NCBI RefSeq assembly: GCF_028389875.1
Contig: NC_084677.1
Coordinates: 11,636,017 to 11,700,016, forward strand
DNA from: Rhea pennata
Taxonomy: Eukaryota; Chordata; Aves; Rheiformes; Rheidae
Length of the DNA stretch: 64,000 nucleotides
Direction of reading: 5' to 3'
Positions 55,201 to 64,000 of this stretch are shown here, in pieces (the stretch's first letter is position 1; every line of letters begins with the position of its first letter). The position numbers were made by a program, and so were the translations under genes. The notes under the pieces are model-generated. The model did no database searches. It saw only the letters and a program-made list of their open reading frames with translations, and was not told the origin of the DNA.

Positions 55201-58200
55201 AGCTTTAAATTTCTTTGACAAGTTTTGTCTTAAGGAGTTAACACATCAGTGTGTCTAAAGCAGCCTTTGCTTTGGGATTCTTTTAATATTGGATTGGGTA
55301 TTTCAATAATTACGGCAAATGGTACTTCAGTTCTAATTTGGCTGTTTGGACCAGCATGAGGAAAGGTTCTGGACTGAAAGGTGCAAACCAAAGTTTTTGA
55401 AACCAACCGTATTTTATTCCTTAAGGATTAAAAAAATATACATTTTGAAACACAAGCAAAATGTTTTAAATATTGCAGCAGTTTTGACAATGGACATGCA
55501 TACTTTCCGAGCTCTAACTGTTCCAGTTGATTATATTAATGCCCTCGTATTTATATTAGTGAAGGGCACGATTTGTGCACTGCATAATGTGCTTCAGGCT
55601 GAATCAGACCAGTTTGCTTATCAGCTGTTTGAGCTAAGCTAGTTAATTTTATCTTAAGCACATTTTAGTGCTCTCAGATCTGTTCACTAGCAGAACTCTG
55701 AAGGGCAATACTCTCCAGAAGAGAGATGTTAACAGATTGCTAGTTGGGTAATAATATTTTAATTTGGTGGAGCTCTGTGCAGAGTGAATCTGTATCCTCA
55801 TTGTCTTCTAAGAACATACTTGTTTCTGTTTTGATTCTTTTGATTAAGCTGTTAATGTTTGTAGTTATGGCATGGTAGACCTATTACTCTGTGTGGCATG
55901 TTTTAATATTGGATTTTATTGTTTCATAGGAGCTTGATAATGGAGATTCTCATGCAATTGGGTATGTATTTGAAGTGCTTAGTAAGTATTAAAGTTAACT
56001 CTTTCTCTAAAGTTCTGTGCTCCATAATCAGTTCTGTCTATGCTGAATTTAATTAAGACTATATTTCATATTTTGTTTGCAAAATGTAGAACAAAAGTGA
56101 AAATTTCTCTGAAATCTGTCAGTATGATCTGGGAAAAACTTCTTGAATAAAAATCTTAGAGTTAGTGGGAGTATACAAGAAAATTATTAGACATAAACAT
56201 AAAGAAGTAATTTTAACATTTAGATTAACTTGGCGGCATGGATTTGTAACACACAAAATTACTCTCACAGTGACTGTCCATGCGCTATTGCTGAGTCTGC
56301 TGGTTTTCACTATTTGCTATAGCACTATCAGAATATTTTTCTTCTCTTCATAATGTAAATAACATTTATAGATTGTCTATACCTGTAGTTTGTATAATAC
56401 CTTACTTGTAAGTTCTAATTTGGTTTAATGTAGCCTAACTTTTTTGATTAGGGGAAAAGAAATTCTCTTTGAATCACAGACTTCACGATATTTGAATGAA
56501 TTTGATGAGATTGCAAGGCTAGGAAAAGGAGGATATGGTAAAGTATACAAGGTATTCTTTAGCCTCCCTTTATAACTAATGTTAGTAGCTAGTTTTTCTT
56601 TAAATTAAGGATTGTTGATTTGACTGGTTTATTTTTCTAATAGAAAAATAAAAATATATGTTGTCCAATAGAACAGATGCAAACCTGTTCATCTGAGGGA
56701 TGTTGGATTTTTGTTTCAAAAGGTGTTTGGTGATGGTTTCTGTTTGTAAGTAGCAGGAGATAGAGCATATTTTACTTTTGTGTAATTTGACCCTTAAACA
56801 ATTAAAACTTGTATTTCTCATATAAAATATTCTGGTATATTGACTTAAAACAGTGACAGAGACTGGTTAGTCCCCACGCTCCCACATTCTGATTGTGGCT
56901 GCTTAAAAAGAAAGCAGCAATAATTTGAATATAAACTGTCCAACACATTGATGAATTGTACTAAATACTTATAGTATAGGACTAACTTAAAGTTTCCCAT
57001 GTGGTAAGTGCCATTTACTTATGGCACTGAGTTGTTGTCTCACAGATTTATTGAGAACTTGATTAAGCAGTTACCAGGATCTATCAACGTTAAATGAGTG
57101 TGGGGGTGATTATTAGGGTTTTCTTTTCAGAAGAAGGAAACAACTTTTTTTTTGTTTGTTTCCAAATCAACCATGTTGTTATAATGAATTTGTTTTATAT
57201 CTCTAAAATATTAGAATATGTAAGATTACACAAACATGGGGTCATGAAGCATGTACTTGGGTTGTTTACTAGTGTTTTGGAACATTTGGATGTGACGTTG
57301 AATTTGTCGGCCTATTGCTAGTCAGAGTATTTGGACTAATCTAAGAATTAGAGCTGGAAATCAATATGGACAGCATTTTTTATTTTTTATTGATGGAAAT
57401 ATAGGTGTAGACTTTTGTATTTTATGCAGATTGGATTAGATGTTTACACTCCTGAAATAAGGCAAAAGCAGAGTGTCCATCTCTTAGCCAGCCAGGGTCT
57501 AATCTCAGATTCCTTCTCTGATGTGGGTGAAAGGTTACCTGAACAGAAAGCGGAATTTAAATTTTAGAAAATAGTTGATTCTAAAGGATTTAATAACACA
57601 TTAATTTAAATGCATTAAGTTCTAATTTTGTCTTTTTATAATTGTGTTCAGGTCAGAAACAAATTGGATGGTCAATTCTATGCTATTAAAAGAATTAACA
57701 TTAAGAAGGCTACGAGAAGAGACTGCATGAAGGTATTATTTTTCCTGTCAATCATCTCTAACTCCCTGCGTGCTGCAACTGATTCCGATCTAATTTAGTA
57801 ATGCAGTTAATGTTTCCCAAAATATTAAATGCAACAACTGTTTTCCATAAGATGTATTCTGTGTTTCTAAATATTTAATGCTAACTGTATCTAGTAGAAA
57901 AGGGTAATTGAGAGATATTTAAGTCCATTAAGAGAAGCATATCATTAACTTGAATTTGATCATCTCTGCAGTTATAAAATCATAATTTGCTTTACATCTC
58001 CCAAATTTTCTCCTTTATTGAAGTGATTGTTCTTTCTCTCTAGGAAATGACATGTTTTGTTAGCTCCTGGGTTTACCAAGCACTCAGGAAAAAAAGAAAA
58101 TCATTCTTTCTTCTTGGTTGTTTTTTTAGGTACTACGAGAAGTTAAAGTGCTGGCTGAGCTACAGCACCCTAATATTATAGGCTATCACACTGCTTGGAT

Positions 58201-58724
58201 GGAACATGTTCAAATAGTATGCCCAAAAGGGAAGTACAACATATTGTATAATTTCTGCATCTAGCGTATAATATCTGTACTTTCATTTGCAGGAGAATAT
58301 TAATGTCTTTAATAAAATAACTTTTTTCCTCCTAAAAACATACAAACAAAAAACAAGCTAGAAATGAACACCAGGTCTTAGTGTTGCTCTTTGCACATAA
58401 ATCTCTAGTTTTATAACACCCTTGTTAGGTAATGATGAATTTGGAAGTGTGAAAGTGTTAGCTTCGCTTCTGCTAATATTTGAAGAGGATTTTAAAGTTG
58501 TGTGAAATTCAGTGGAATACAATGAAAGACTTTTAATGCAAGAGGTAGTGAGTTGACTAGGAGGAGAATGAATACTGGGGAACAAACTACTTCAGATATA
58601 CGTAGGGAAAGTGCTGTATAAGGAATAGTAGAGAAAAAAAATCCTATGCTGCTCTTCTCATCTGTCTTGGAACATTTTAGGAAACAGTTTAGAAAAACTG
58701 AAAGAACCTGGAAATAATTTAATG

Positions 58725-58770
<46 letters not shown>

Positions 58771-61700
58771 CTCTTATTCTATTTTCCACAAGAGAGTTTT
58801 AAAAAAACTGATGAATTTAGTTTCATAGTTTTGCAGTAGTGGAGCGATCTTTGTTTTGGATATCAGCTGCTGCCTGAAACTGTTCAGAATTCATCTGTTT
58901 TTATCTTCATTATGTATCTTCTACCCCGCTTTTCTCTCTTCAGTTTCTCTTTTCTCAGCCCTTCCTACACTTTGTCCTTTGGTCCCTTTCTAATCCTAAT
59001 CCGTTGGTCCCTTTCTTTCTTGTCCTCTTCTGGAAGTCTTTAGCATTTAAATCTTTTATCCTCTCTTAGTGGGAGGTTTGCTTATCCTGTGTATGACTTC
59101 ATTGCTTTCCATGTCATTAGCTTGACTCCCCTAGTCTGCTATGAGCACAAGAGGCAATGTGTAGGAAGTAGGTAATACAGTAAAGCAGACAAGGCTTTTA
59201 CTGTGATACTGAGAATGTTGAAGGATATAACTTCTTAGTTCTAGAAGTAATTCGCAAGTGTTTAATGCTGATAATACTGGTACCTAACTAGATGTATGGG
59301 TAGGTCCTGTGGTACTTAGGTTTCCTTTAGCTTACAAAATCTTTGCTTCTGAAGCCTGTGGATGCTAAACCAAATTGCTCTCTTTTTCACATAAATATGC
59401 AATTTTAATGAAAAATATTCCAAAATGCCAGATCTGTCTAAAACAGTGACAGGGTGACGCCAAGAGTCATGCTTTATGTAGCTGCTGCTTTAACTCTGTG
59501 TATCATTATGTACATTATGAGCCCTGATTTTGAACTGGCTAACTTCTTAAAATGAAATCTGGATAAATGTATAAAAGAGCCCAGGACAATCCTTTCAGTG
59601 ATCTCTTAACAACATTTATTTTCTTCTTATTTCATGAAAAAGATATGAAAAATGAATTAGGCATGGTTGTTGCTTAGTAGCATAAGGAGTGCCTTTTGCA
59701 GCAGCAAAAACAGAGAAGGATATTTGTAGATAATTACGTTTTAAGTTCAGTAAGATGCAGTAGCTTAAATGTTAATTTATAGTAGCTGTATGCATGCTTT
59801 GTTTTATAAAATACCATGTTTATCTTTTCATCCAATAGATAAAGCAATAATGAACTTGCAGTCATTGTCTTTGGAACAAGAGAATGGCAAGTAAGTATTA
59901 TAAACCTCAATGATAATGTTTATTTGGCCTCGACATAAAAAGATTACAGAATTCAACATGTATTTACAAAAGTGCTATTTACTTCCAAATTATAACACAA
60001 AAGTGTTAATTATCCTTGCCTTTGTTTTCCCTTTTGATTGCACAAGCTGAAGAATATTGTCTGATTCTTCTATCTTGTTTAGATCTTCGGATTTCTGAGC
60101 GCTTGACTGTAGTACTGGGCTTTAAACTTATCTCAAAAATTTTGTGCTAATCACCAACATTTGTTAATAATGCTGGAGTTTTGTTAGATAGAGTTTCTTG
60201 TTAGAAAAGGGGGGGTATTTTTCAGAAAAATATAGATTAGCTCTTTCAATAAGGCGTTTGAATCCAATGGGCAATACTACAGTGTTGCTTACTGGAAGGA
60301 AAAGGAGATGCATCATACTTCTGCCTAGTAAGTAGCATGACCTAGGCTTGTACATATCTATGAGCTGTCTGTGTCAGATTCAAAAATCTGTGCTGGGGGA
60401 AGATGTTAGAAAGGCTGGAGCCTACACTGCTGATTACGTGATCGTAAAGTTTACATGGGGTATCAGCTGAACTCTTTGGAAAGCGTTTTGCAATAAAAAA
60501 AAAAAAAGGTTTTGAGAATACCATATCACAAATAGATGGTATAAAATTGTACATATTTTGACTTCTCTTCCATACTTTATTCTTTTCAGTGATCACTGTC
60601 ACATTCAAAGTGTGGAAAGTGATAGTTCGATTATCTTTGCTGACCTTACCTCACAAGAAAAGGAGTCCCATGATAGTAGCCATCCTAAAAATCTGGATAA
60701 TGAATCAGTGCAGAATATGGATGTAAGGAATACTTTTACTAACAGGAATAATAAAGTATATACAAAACCGAATAAATGTGAATTATCTGTAGAATTACAA
60801 GAAGACACTGCAAATAATGTTGACAGTACATCAAGTGATTTTAAAAATCATTCATCATATGGACCTCATTCTAGTCTGGATAAAGACAGTAGCTCTGTAA
60901 GTAAGTCCTGCATTGAAGAAAACTCTCAGACGGATGTAGCTCTGTGTGGAAAGTTTGAGGTAAATGGAGTTCTCTTTAAATATACTTACTTCTGTCTTAT
61001 CTGATGATTTTTGCAAACTAGGTAGACATAGGAATTATTTATAATAATAAATTTTATAAATGAAATGACTGGGATTAGAGCCAAAAATACAGAAAATTCT
61101 TGTGTTAAGTGGATACTACCATTACAGGGAAGCTGACCAGAGGACCTGCCAAAATTCAGCATACAAGAATGATATTAGTATATTTGACAACTTGAGTCCT
61201 TTCAAAGTATCTATATGAATAATAATAATAAAATTCATCTCTTGCATAAAAGATCATCAAACTTGAAAATCTTCTACGTTTGGTAATGATGGCTAATCCC
61301 GGTATTATTAAAGCATCTAGGAATGTAACATGGTACCTATACTGTGTAGGATTAAACTTTTGTTAATTGATGTTACTTGTGAAAGAGGAAAGCAGGAACA
61401 GGCCAGAGAATCACCACTCCACTTATGCTTCCAGGACTTTGTTGGTATTCATACCACTGAATTGTGTATAACACAGGCAGCTCTGGCATGTTTCAAGTTT
61501 TTGCTATAATTTGGAGCTCCTCTTGCAGAAATCCCAGATTTCAGAGATATTTGCTTGAGTTGTCTGATTATCAAGTGAACCAGTACATGAATATGTGACT
61601 GTTCAGGATCATGCTAATAAATCATAAAATTCAGGTCAGGAGGTTGAAATTTTGTAGTATTTTTTTATTAATTTACCCTATTTTAGGGTAGTCAGAATAC

Positions 61701-62141
61701 ATCTTTGTTCAATATATCTAGCAAAAAAGAACAAAAGTAGTCTTCAGCTCTCATATGACTCTTAGAGTATCTCTCAGGCTGTTTCCTTAGCTTTATTATA
61801 AGCTTTATAAACAGTTGTTAAAATTTGAGGAAAAAGCAGAAAGCTAAAGCAAGGTAGCACTGTTGCATCTGCTTCTTAAATGCAGCAGATCAGTAATACT
61901 GTATTTGCTGTCCATTTGATAGCTGATTCTTAGTTTAAAAACTGAATTTTGTTTTTACTAGCTTTAAAGAAAATGTGGAGGGAAATACTGTTTATATTGC
62001 ACAATTATAGACCAGTATTTTTCTGTTAGGTGGAGTATCGTTTGATGCTTTATATTCAAATGCAACTGTGTGAAATCTCCTTGTGGGACTGGATTGTTGA
62101 CCGCAATAAGAGATGCAGTGAGAGAACAGAGGAAATTTCCA
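51877..62141 (+). CDS. EIF2AK1: Heme-regulated eIF2-alpha kinase (HRI), 3'-partial multi-exon gene
   Basis: HRI phosphorylates eIF2-alpha when heme is low or under oxidative and mitochondrial stress, lowering translation. Ten exons: 51877-51997, 52476-52634, 55061-55197, 55930-55961, 56452-56551, 57652-57732, 58130-58229, 59839-59890, 60590-60959, 62030-62141, giving 421 residues of about 630. The N-terminal regulatory domain (about 1-165) includes [12 protein letters not shown]. The kinase N-lobe has the glycine loop [11 protein letters not shown] (174-183), catalytic Lys196 in AIKRI and an alpha-C REVKVL. The kinase insert (about 244-390) has [19 protein letters not shown] begins the next conserved block. 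The start ATG has G at -3 and precedes [13 protein letters not shown], homologous to human PPAIDFPAEGPDP. The catalytic loop, activation loop and Cys-Pro heme motif lie right of the window. One oddity: the exon 7 donor is GG rather than GT. Confidence 0.95.
52235..52268 (+). repeat. C34 homopolymer in EIF2AK1 intron 1
   Basis: Thirty-four C in a row inside a 478-bp intron, a strong i-motif/G-quadruplex candidate. A second G16 run occurs at 52780-52795 in intron 2. Confidence 0.9.
52476..52634 (+). CDS. EIF2AK1: EIF2AK1 exon 2: N-terminal regulatory domain
   Basis: The acceptor is tccctccccag and the donor CGGA|gtgagt. It encodes (E)[38 protein letters not shown] and [21 protein letters not shown] and [12 protein letters not shown] are shared with human HRI. 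Confidence 0.95.
52780..52795 (+). repeat. G16 run in EIF2AK1 intron 2
   Basis: Sixteen consecutive G about 145 bases after the exon 2 donor; potential RNA G-quadruplex in the nascent transcript. Confidence 0.85.
52796..55060 (+). other. EIF2AK1 intron 2
   Basis: AT-rich intron of 2.4 kb in total. The 53830-54180 part is more GC-rich and might be an old, unrecognisable repeat. No exon was found. Confidence 0.65.
55061..55197 (+). CDS. EIF2AK1: EIF2AK1 exon 3: heme-binding N-terminal domain
   Basis: The acceptor is ctttgtacag and the donor GGG|gtaagc. It encodes [20 protein letters not shown] and [20 protein letters not shown]. Human HRI has RLHHNRAITHL here; the first of the His pair (reported heme ligand region) is Gln120 in this protein. 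Confidence 0.95.
55930..55961 (+). CDS. EIF2AK1: EIF2AK1 exon 4 (32 nt)
   Basis: The acceptor is tgtttcatag and the donor TTGG|gtatgt. It encodes [11 protein letters not shown], a poorly conserved linker before the kinase domain. Phase 0 in, phase 2 out, matching both neighbours. Confidence 0.85.
56452..56551 (+). CDS. EIF2AK1: EIF2AK1 exon 5: kinase glycine loop
   Basis: The acceptor is tttttgattag and the donor AAG|gtattc. It encodes [20 protein letters not shown] and [13 protein letters not shown], the ATP-binding P-loop. Confidence 0.96.
56552..57651 (+). other. EIF2AK1 intron 5
   Basis: AT-rich intron; short open frames are not supported. Confidence 0.75.
57652..57732 (+). CDS. EIF2AK1: EIF2AK1 exon 6: catalytic lysine
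   Basis: The acceptor is attgtgttcag and the donor AAG|gtatta. It encodes [20 protein letters not shown] and TRRDCMK. Lys196 in YAIKRI is the ATP-anchoring lysine, at the same number as in human HRI. Confidence 0.96.
58130..58229 (+). CDS. EIF2AK1: EIF2AK1 exon 7: alpha-C helix (non-GT donor)
   Basis: The acceptor is gtttttttag. It encodes [20 protein letters not shown] and [13 protein letters not shown], homologous to human ...HTAWIEHVHVIQPR. The only phase that keeps exon 8 open requires the exon to end AAAAG at 58229, where the intron starts ggaagtac. The nearby GT sites (58217, 58234) both put exon 8 into a stop codon. Confidence 0.85.
58230..59838 (+). other. EIF2AK1 intron 7
   Basis: Begins with ggaagtac instead of a GT donor. 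It contains an A41 homopolymer at 58727-58767 and a pyrimidine-rich region at 58900-59060. No additional exon was found that would repair the phase between exons 7 and 8. Confidence 0.7.
58727..58767 (+). repeat. A41 homopolymer
   Basis: Forty-one consecutive A in EIF2AK1 intron 7, with no recognisable retroposon body upstream. Length is uncertain because of assembly limits. Confidence 0.9.
59839..59890 (+). CDS. EIF2AK1: EIF2AK1 exon 8: start of kinase insert
   Basis: The acceptor is catccaatag and the donor GGCAA|gtaagt. It encodes (D)[16 protein letters not shown], aligning with human ADRAAIELPSLEVLS. It must be entered with one base in hand, which exposes the donor problem at exon 7. Confidence 0.85.
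59891..60589 (+). other. EIF2AK1 intron 8
   Basis: AT-rich intron of 699 bases; nothing else recognised. Confidence 0.75.
60590..60959 (+). CDS. EIF2AK1: EIF2AK1 exon 9: kinase insert domain
   Basis: The acceptor is attcttttcag and the donor GAG|gtaaat. It is 123 codons plus one base, Ser/Asn/Asp-rich, starting (N)[18 protein letters not shown], which matches human ESSSSSIIFAEPT. The rest of the insert is divergent and low-complexity, as usual for this family. An internal GTAAGTAAG at 60897 is an in-frame alternative donor. Confidence 0.93.
60960..62029 (+). other. EIF2AK1 intron 9
   Basis: AT-rich intron of about 1.1 kb; nothing else recognised. Confidence 0.75.
62030..62141 (+). CDS. EIF2AK1: EIF2AK1 exon 10: kinase domain after the insert
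   Basis: The acceptor is ttttctgttag and the donor TCCA|gtaaga. It encodes [20 protein letters not shown] and [17 protein letters not shown], equal to human [20 protein letters not shown]. It is the last coding exon I can support; the next exon should begin with the CPYVM region outside the window. Confidence 0.96.
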
Positions 62142-64000
62142 GTAAGATTCACCACTATTTTTAAAATTTACTAATTATAAAGCAAATACATTTTTTCCCT
62201 AATTGGAAGTCCACTTACCTGATTTTATGTTTTTACTGCAGCAGTTTATAATATGGGTCTTGATAATTATATTCTTCTTTCACTTAATCAAATAGCTGCT
62301 AGAGTGAAGAGTATGGAACCTTTATATAATAGGTGTTGGTAAAAAAAAGATTTAAGTTCATGCATTTTAGACAACCCTCAAAAAAAGAACAACTACATGC
62401 CTGAGGCATCAGTATTACCTGAAGGGATATATGCCTGGGTGATATTACTTATTTAGGGTATAATTTTAATTGAGATTATCTGCTTTTTCTTAGTAAGCTG
62501 TCTAGATATTTGAGATTTTTGCCTTGGAAGTAGTCTAGTTGCTGCAAAACAGAACTCAGCAGAGGCTAATTTATCTGTTGGGGAAAATACAAACACATCC
62601 TCTGTTCCAGAGAGGCTGCAACATACTTAAAAGCCTTTAAGTTTATTCCGAAGACCCAGAACTACTACCCAGGCTTATTTGCATTGGTCTGAAGGATCTA
62701 ACTTTTACTTTGTTTGAATGGCTGGAGGTTCTTAGGTCTTGAGGTACCAAATCATCTTCAGTAATTGTTGACATGTGGAAGAACAGGTCTATTAAAGCAC
62801 TGGAGATATATTCCTTTCTCTGTGACACTTGTATATAAATGTATATACTTAACAGATTGTAAGATATAAAAGTAACGCATAAATATTTATTTAATATTTA
62901 ATTATTATTAAGATGAAACTGTTGTTCCATTCCGTCATGAAACGTTTGGCAGCTGTTTTCCGGTCTCAGACGACTTCCATTGCTAGTCTTTTTAGTTTTC
63001 ATAAATTAAGAAATGAAGCGCCTGTTCAGGGAACAATGGAATTATGAGGGGGTTTGATCTTACTAAACACCATTTTCAAATACTTTCCATAGACATCATG
63101 AGAGGAAATGTCTGTATTAGACATTAATGTCTATATCAGACATTAAGAAACAGAAAACCAAGTAGGAGTAAATCATGAGTGTTCAAAATGGCAAGAGACT
63201 GTGATAGGTCTGAGCCTTTAGAGTGAAAAGTAGTATAGCTTACTAAAATAAGAGTTTGAGAAATGGTAAAAACAATTAAATGGTAAGTTTCTAGATAATT
63301 TAATTAGGGCAGCTAAAAAAGAGTTGGAAATTTCAGAGGGTAGCAAAACAGTAGAAGGATTAGGATTCAAAAAAGAAGAGTACAAACTAATACAGAAAGC
63401 ATGGCATCATGCAAATTAGTATGTTTTTGTCTGGAATTATATTTTCCCTTCCAACCGAACACTTACATAGAGGTAAAGAGTTCAAGAAAAGAAAGAGATT
63501 AAATGGAAAACAGAATTTTGAATGAAAAAAAGAAAAGATTTGAGATTATTTTGGTCGGAAAGGAGAGAGGTGGAACTAGACCTAGACGTATACAGTGAAT
63601 AGTAATCAGATGAACGTAATCTCTGACACTATGCTCAGACGAAGATGATAATAAGGAGAGTCCATCAGTATTTCGCAGCATGCAAAAGATTTAGTCATTT
63701 TTTTCATAATTTTTAAACTCTTTGATTTATTTTATAAGACAGAAAATAACCTGATGTTTTCTTGCTTTTATTTTTTATATACTGTTTTGATCCCACAAGA
63801 GTGATGGGAATAGTTTTTACTTATTTATTTTTAATTGAATTCACAGGCTCTCAGAATTGGACAGAGAAATTACAATTTTGTAAAAGGTATGATTAGTTTA
63901 TGAAAACCACTACTGTCAGTTACCATTGGTGTCTAGCAAGTTACCAAGAGAGTCGAACATACAGATAGTGAGGATAGTTATTTTAGAGTTTGTGGTTGTT
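62142..64000 (+). other. EIF2AK1 intron 10 (runs off the window)
   Basis: AT-rich sequence without a conserved kinase exon. A decoy exon with good splice sites at 63847-63886 has the wrong exit phase and no kinase similarity. Confidence 0.7.

Noticed and set aside
58727-58767. A41 as the tail of a processed retrocopy
   Set aside because: No cDNA-like or SINE body is recognisable upstream and no target duplication is obvious; treated as a homopolymer.
63847-63886. Decoy exon with good acceptor and donor (SQNWTEKLQFCK)
   Set aside because: The entry phase fits EIF2AK1 exon 10 but the 40-nt length would shift the frame for the next exon, and the peptide does not resemble the HRI region that should follow.
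1-64000. CRISPR arrays, bacterial operons, prophage or defence systems
   Set aside because: The sequence is a vertebrate nuclear locus with introns throughout; no repeat-spacer array or prokaryotic gene layout is present.

Overview
The window is eukaryotic and almost certainly from a bird. It shows multi-exon vertebrate genes, CR1 retroposon 3' ends with the avian-style ATTCTATG tail, and one short element with a tRNA-Ile-like head and a CR1-type tail. That last design is known to me from songbird genomes (TguSINE1-like), so a passerine host is likely but not proven. All gene models below come from hand-placed splice sites, reading-phase bookkeeping and recognition of conserved protein families. 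No alignment or search was run.

Three protein-coding genes are present, in the order and orientation of human 7p22.1. (1) CYTH3 (cytohesin-3/GRP1) runs on + from inside its first intron to its stop at 26603, followed by a long 3' UTR to about 30.1 kb. Twelve coding exons are visible, and a 3-nt microexon (GAG, 19464-19466) toggles the PH domain between two and three glycines. (2) USP42, a ubiquitin-specific protease, runs on - from its ATG at 47254 to a stop near 32.2 kb. It has eighteen placed coding exons, and its last three small exons form a C-terminal tail I do not recognise from the human protein. (3) EIF2AK1 (HRI, the heme-regulated eIF2-alpha kinase) starts on + at 51877. Ten coding exons reach 62141; the C-lobe of the kinase lies beyond the right edge.

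Region by region: 1-5078 is CYTH3 upstream/intron 1, with a truncated CR1 and a CpG-rich patch at about 2.05-2.95 kb that may be an alternative promoter. 5079-26603 holds the CYTH3 exons in AT-rich introns. 26604-30.1 kb is the 3' UTR. 30.1-32.2 kb is the convergent interval between CYTH3 and USP42, with a cluster of perfect palindromes and a small CpG-rich patch. 32.2-47.3 kb is USP42. 47.3-49.6 kb is unremarkable. 49.6-52.5 kb is a very GC-rich divergent CpG island serving USP42 and EIF2AK1. 52.5-64 kb is EIF2AK1.

The genes are not an operon and their products act in different processes: ARF activation at PIP3 membranes, nuclear deubiquitination, and stress-induced translation control. The shared element is the divergent USP42/EIF2AK1 island. 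I found no unknown biological system. The observations most worth checking are a non-GT (GG) donor where the EIF2AK1 reading frame demands a donor, the USP42 alternative C-terminus with a GC-AG intron and an in-frame 24-bp repeat, a His-to-Gln change in the HRI heme-binding His pair, and the 3-nt CYTH3 microexon.
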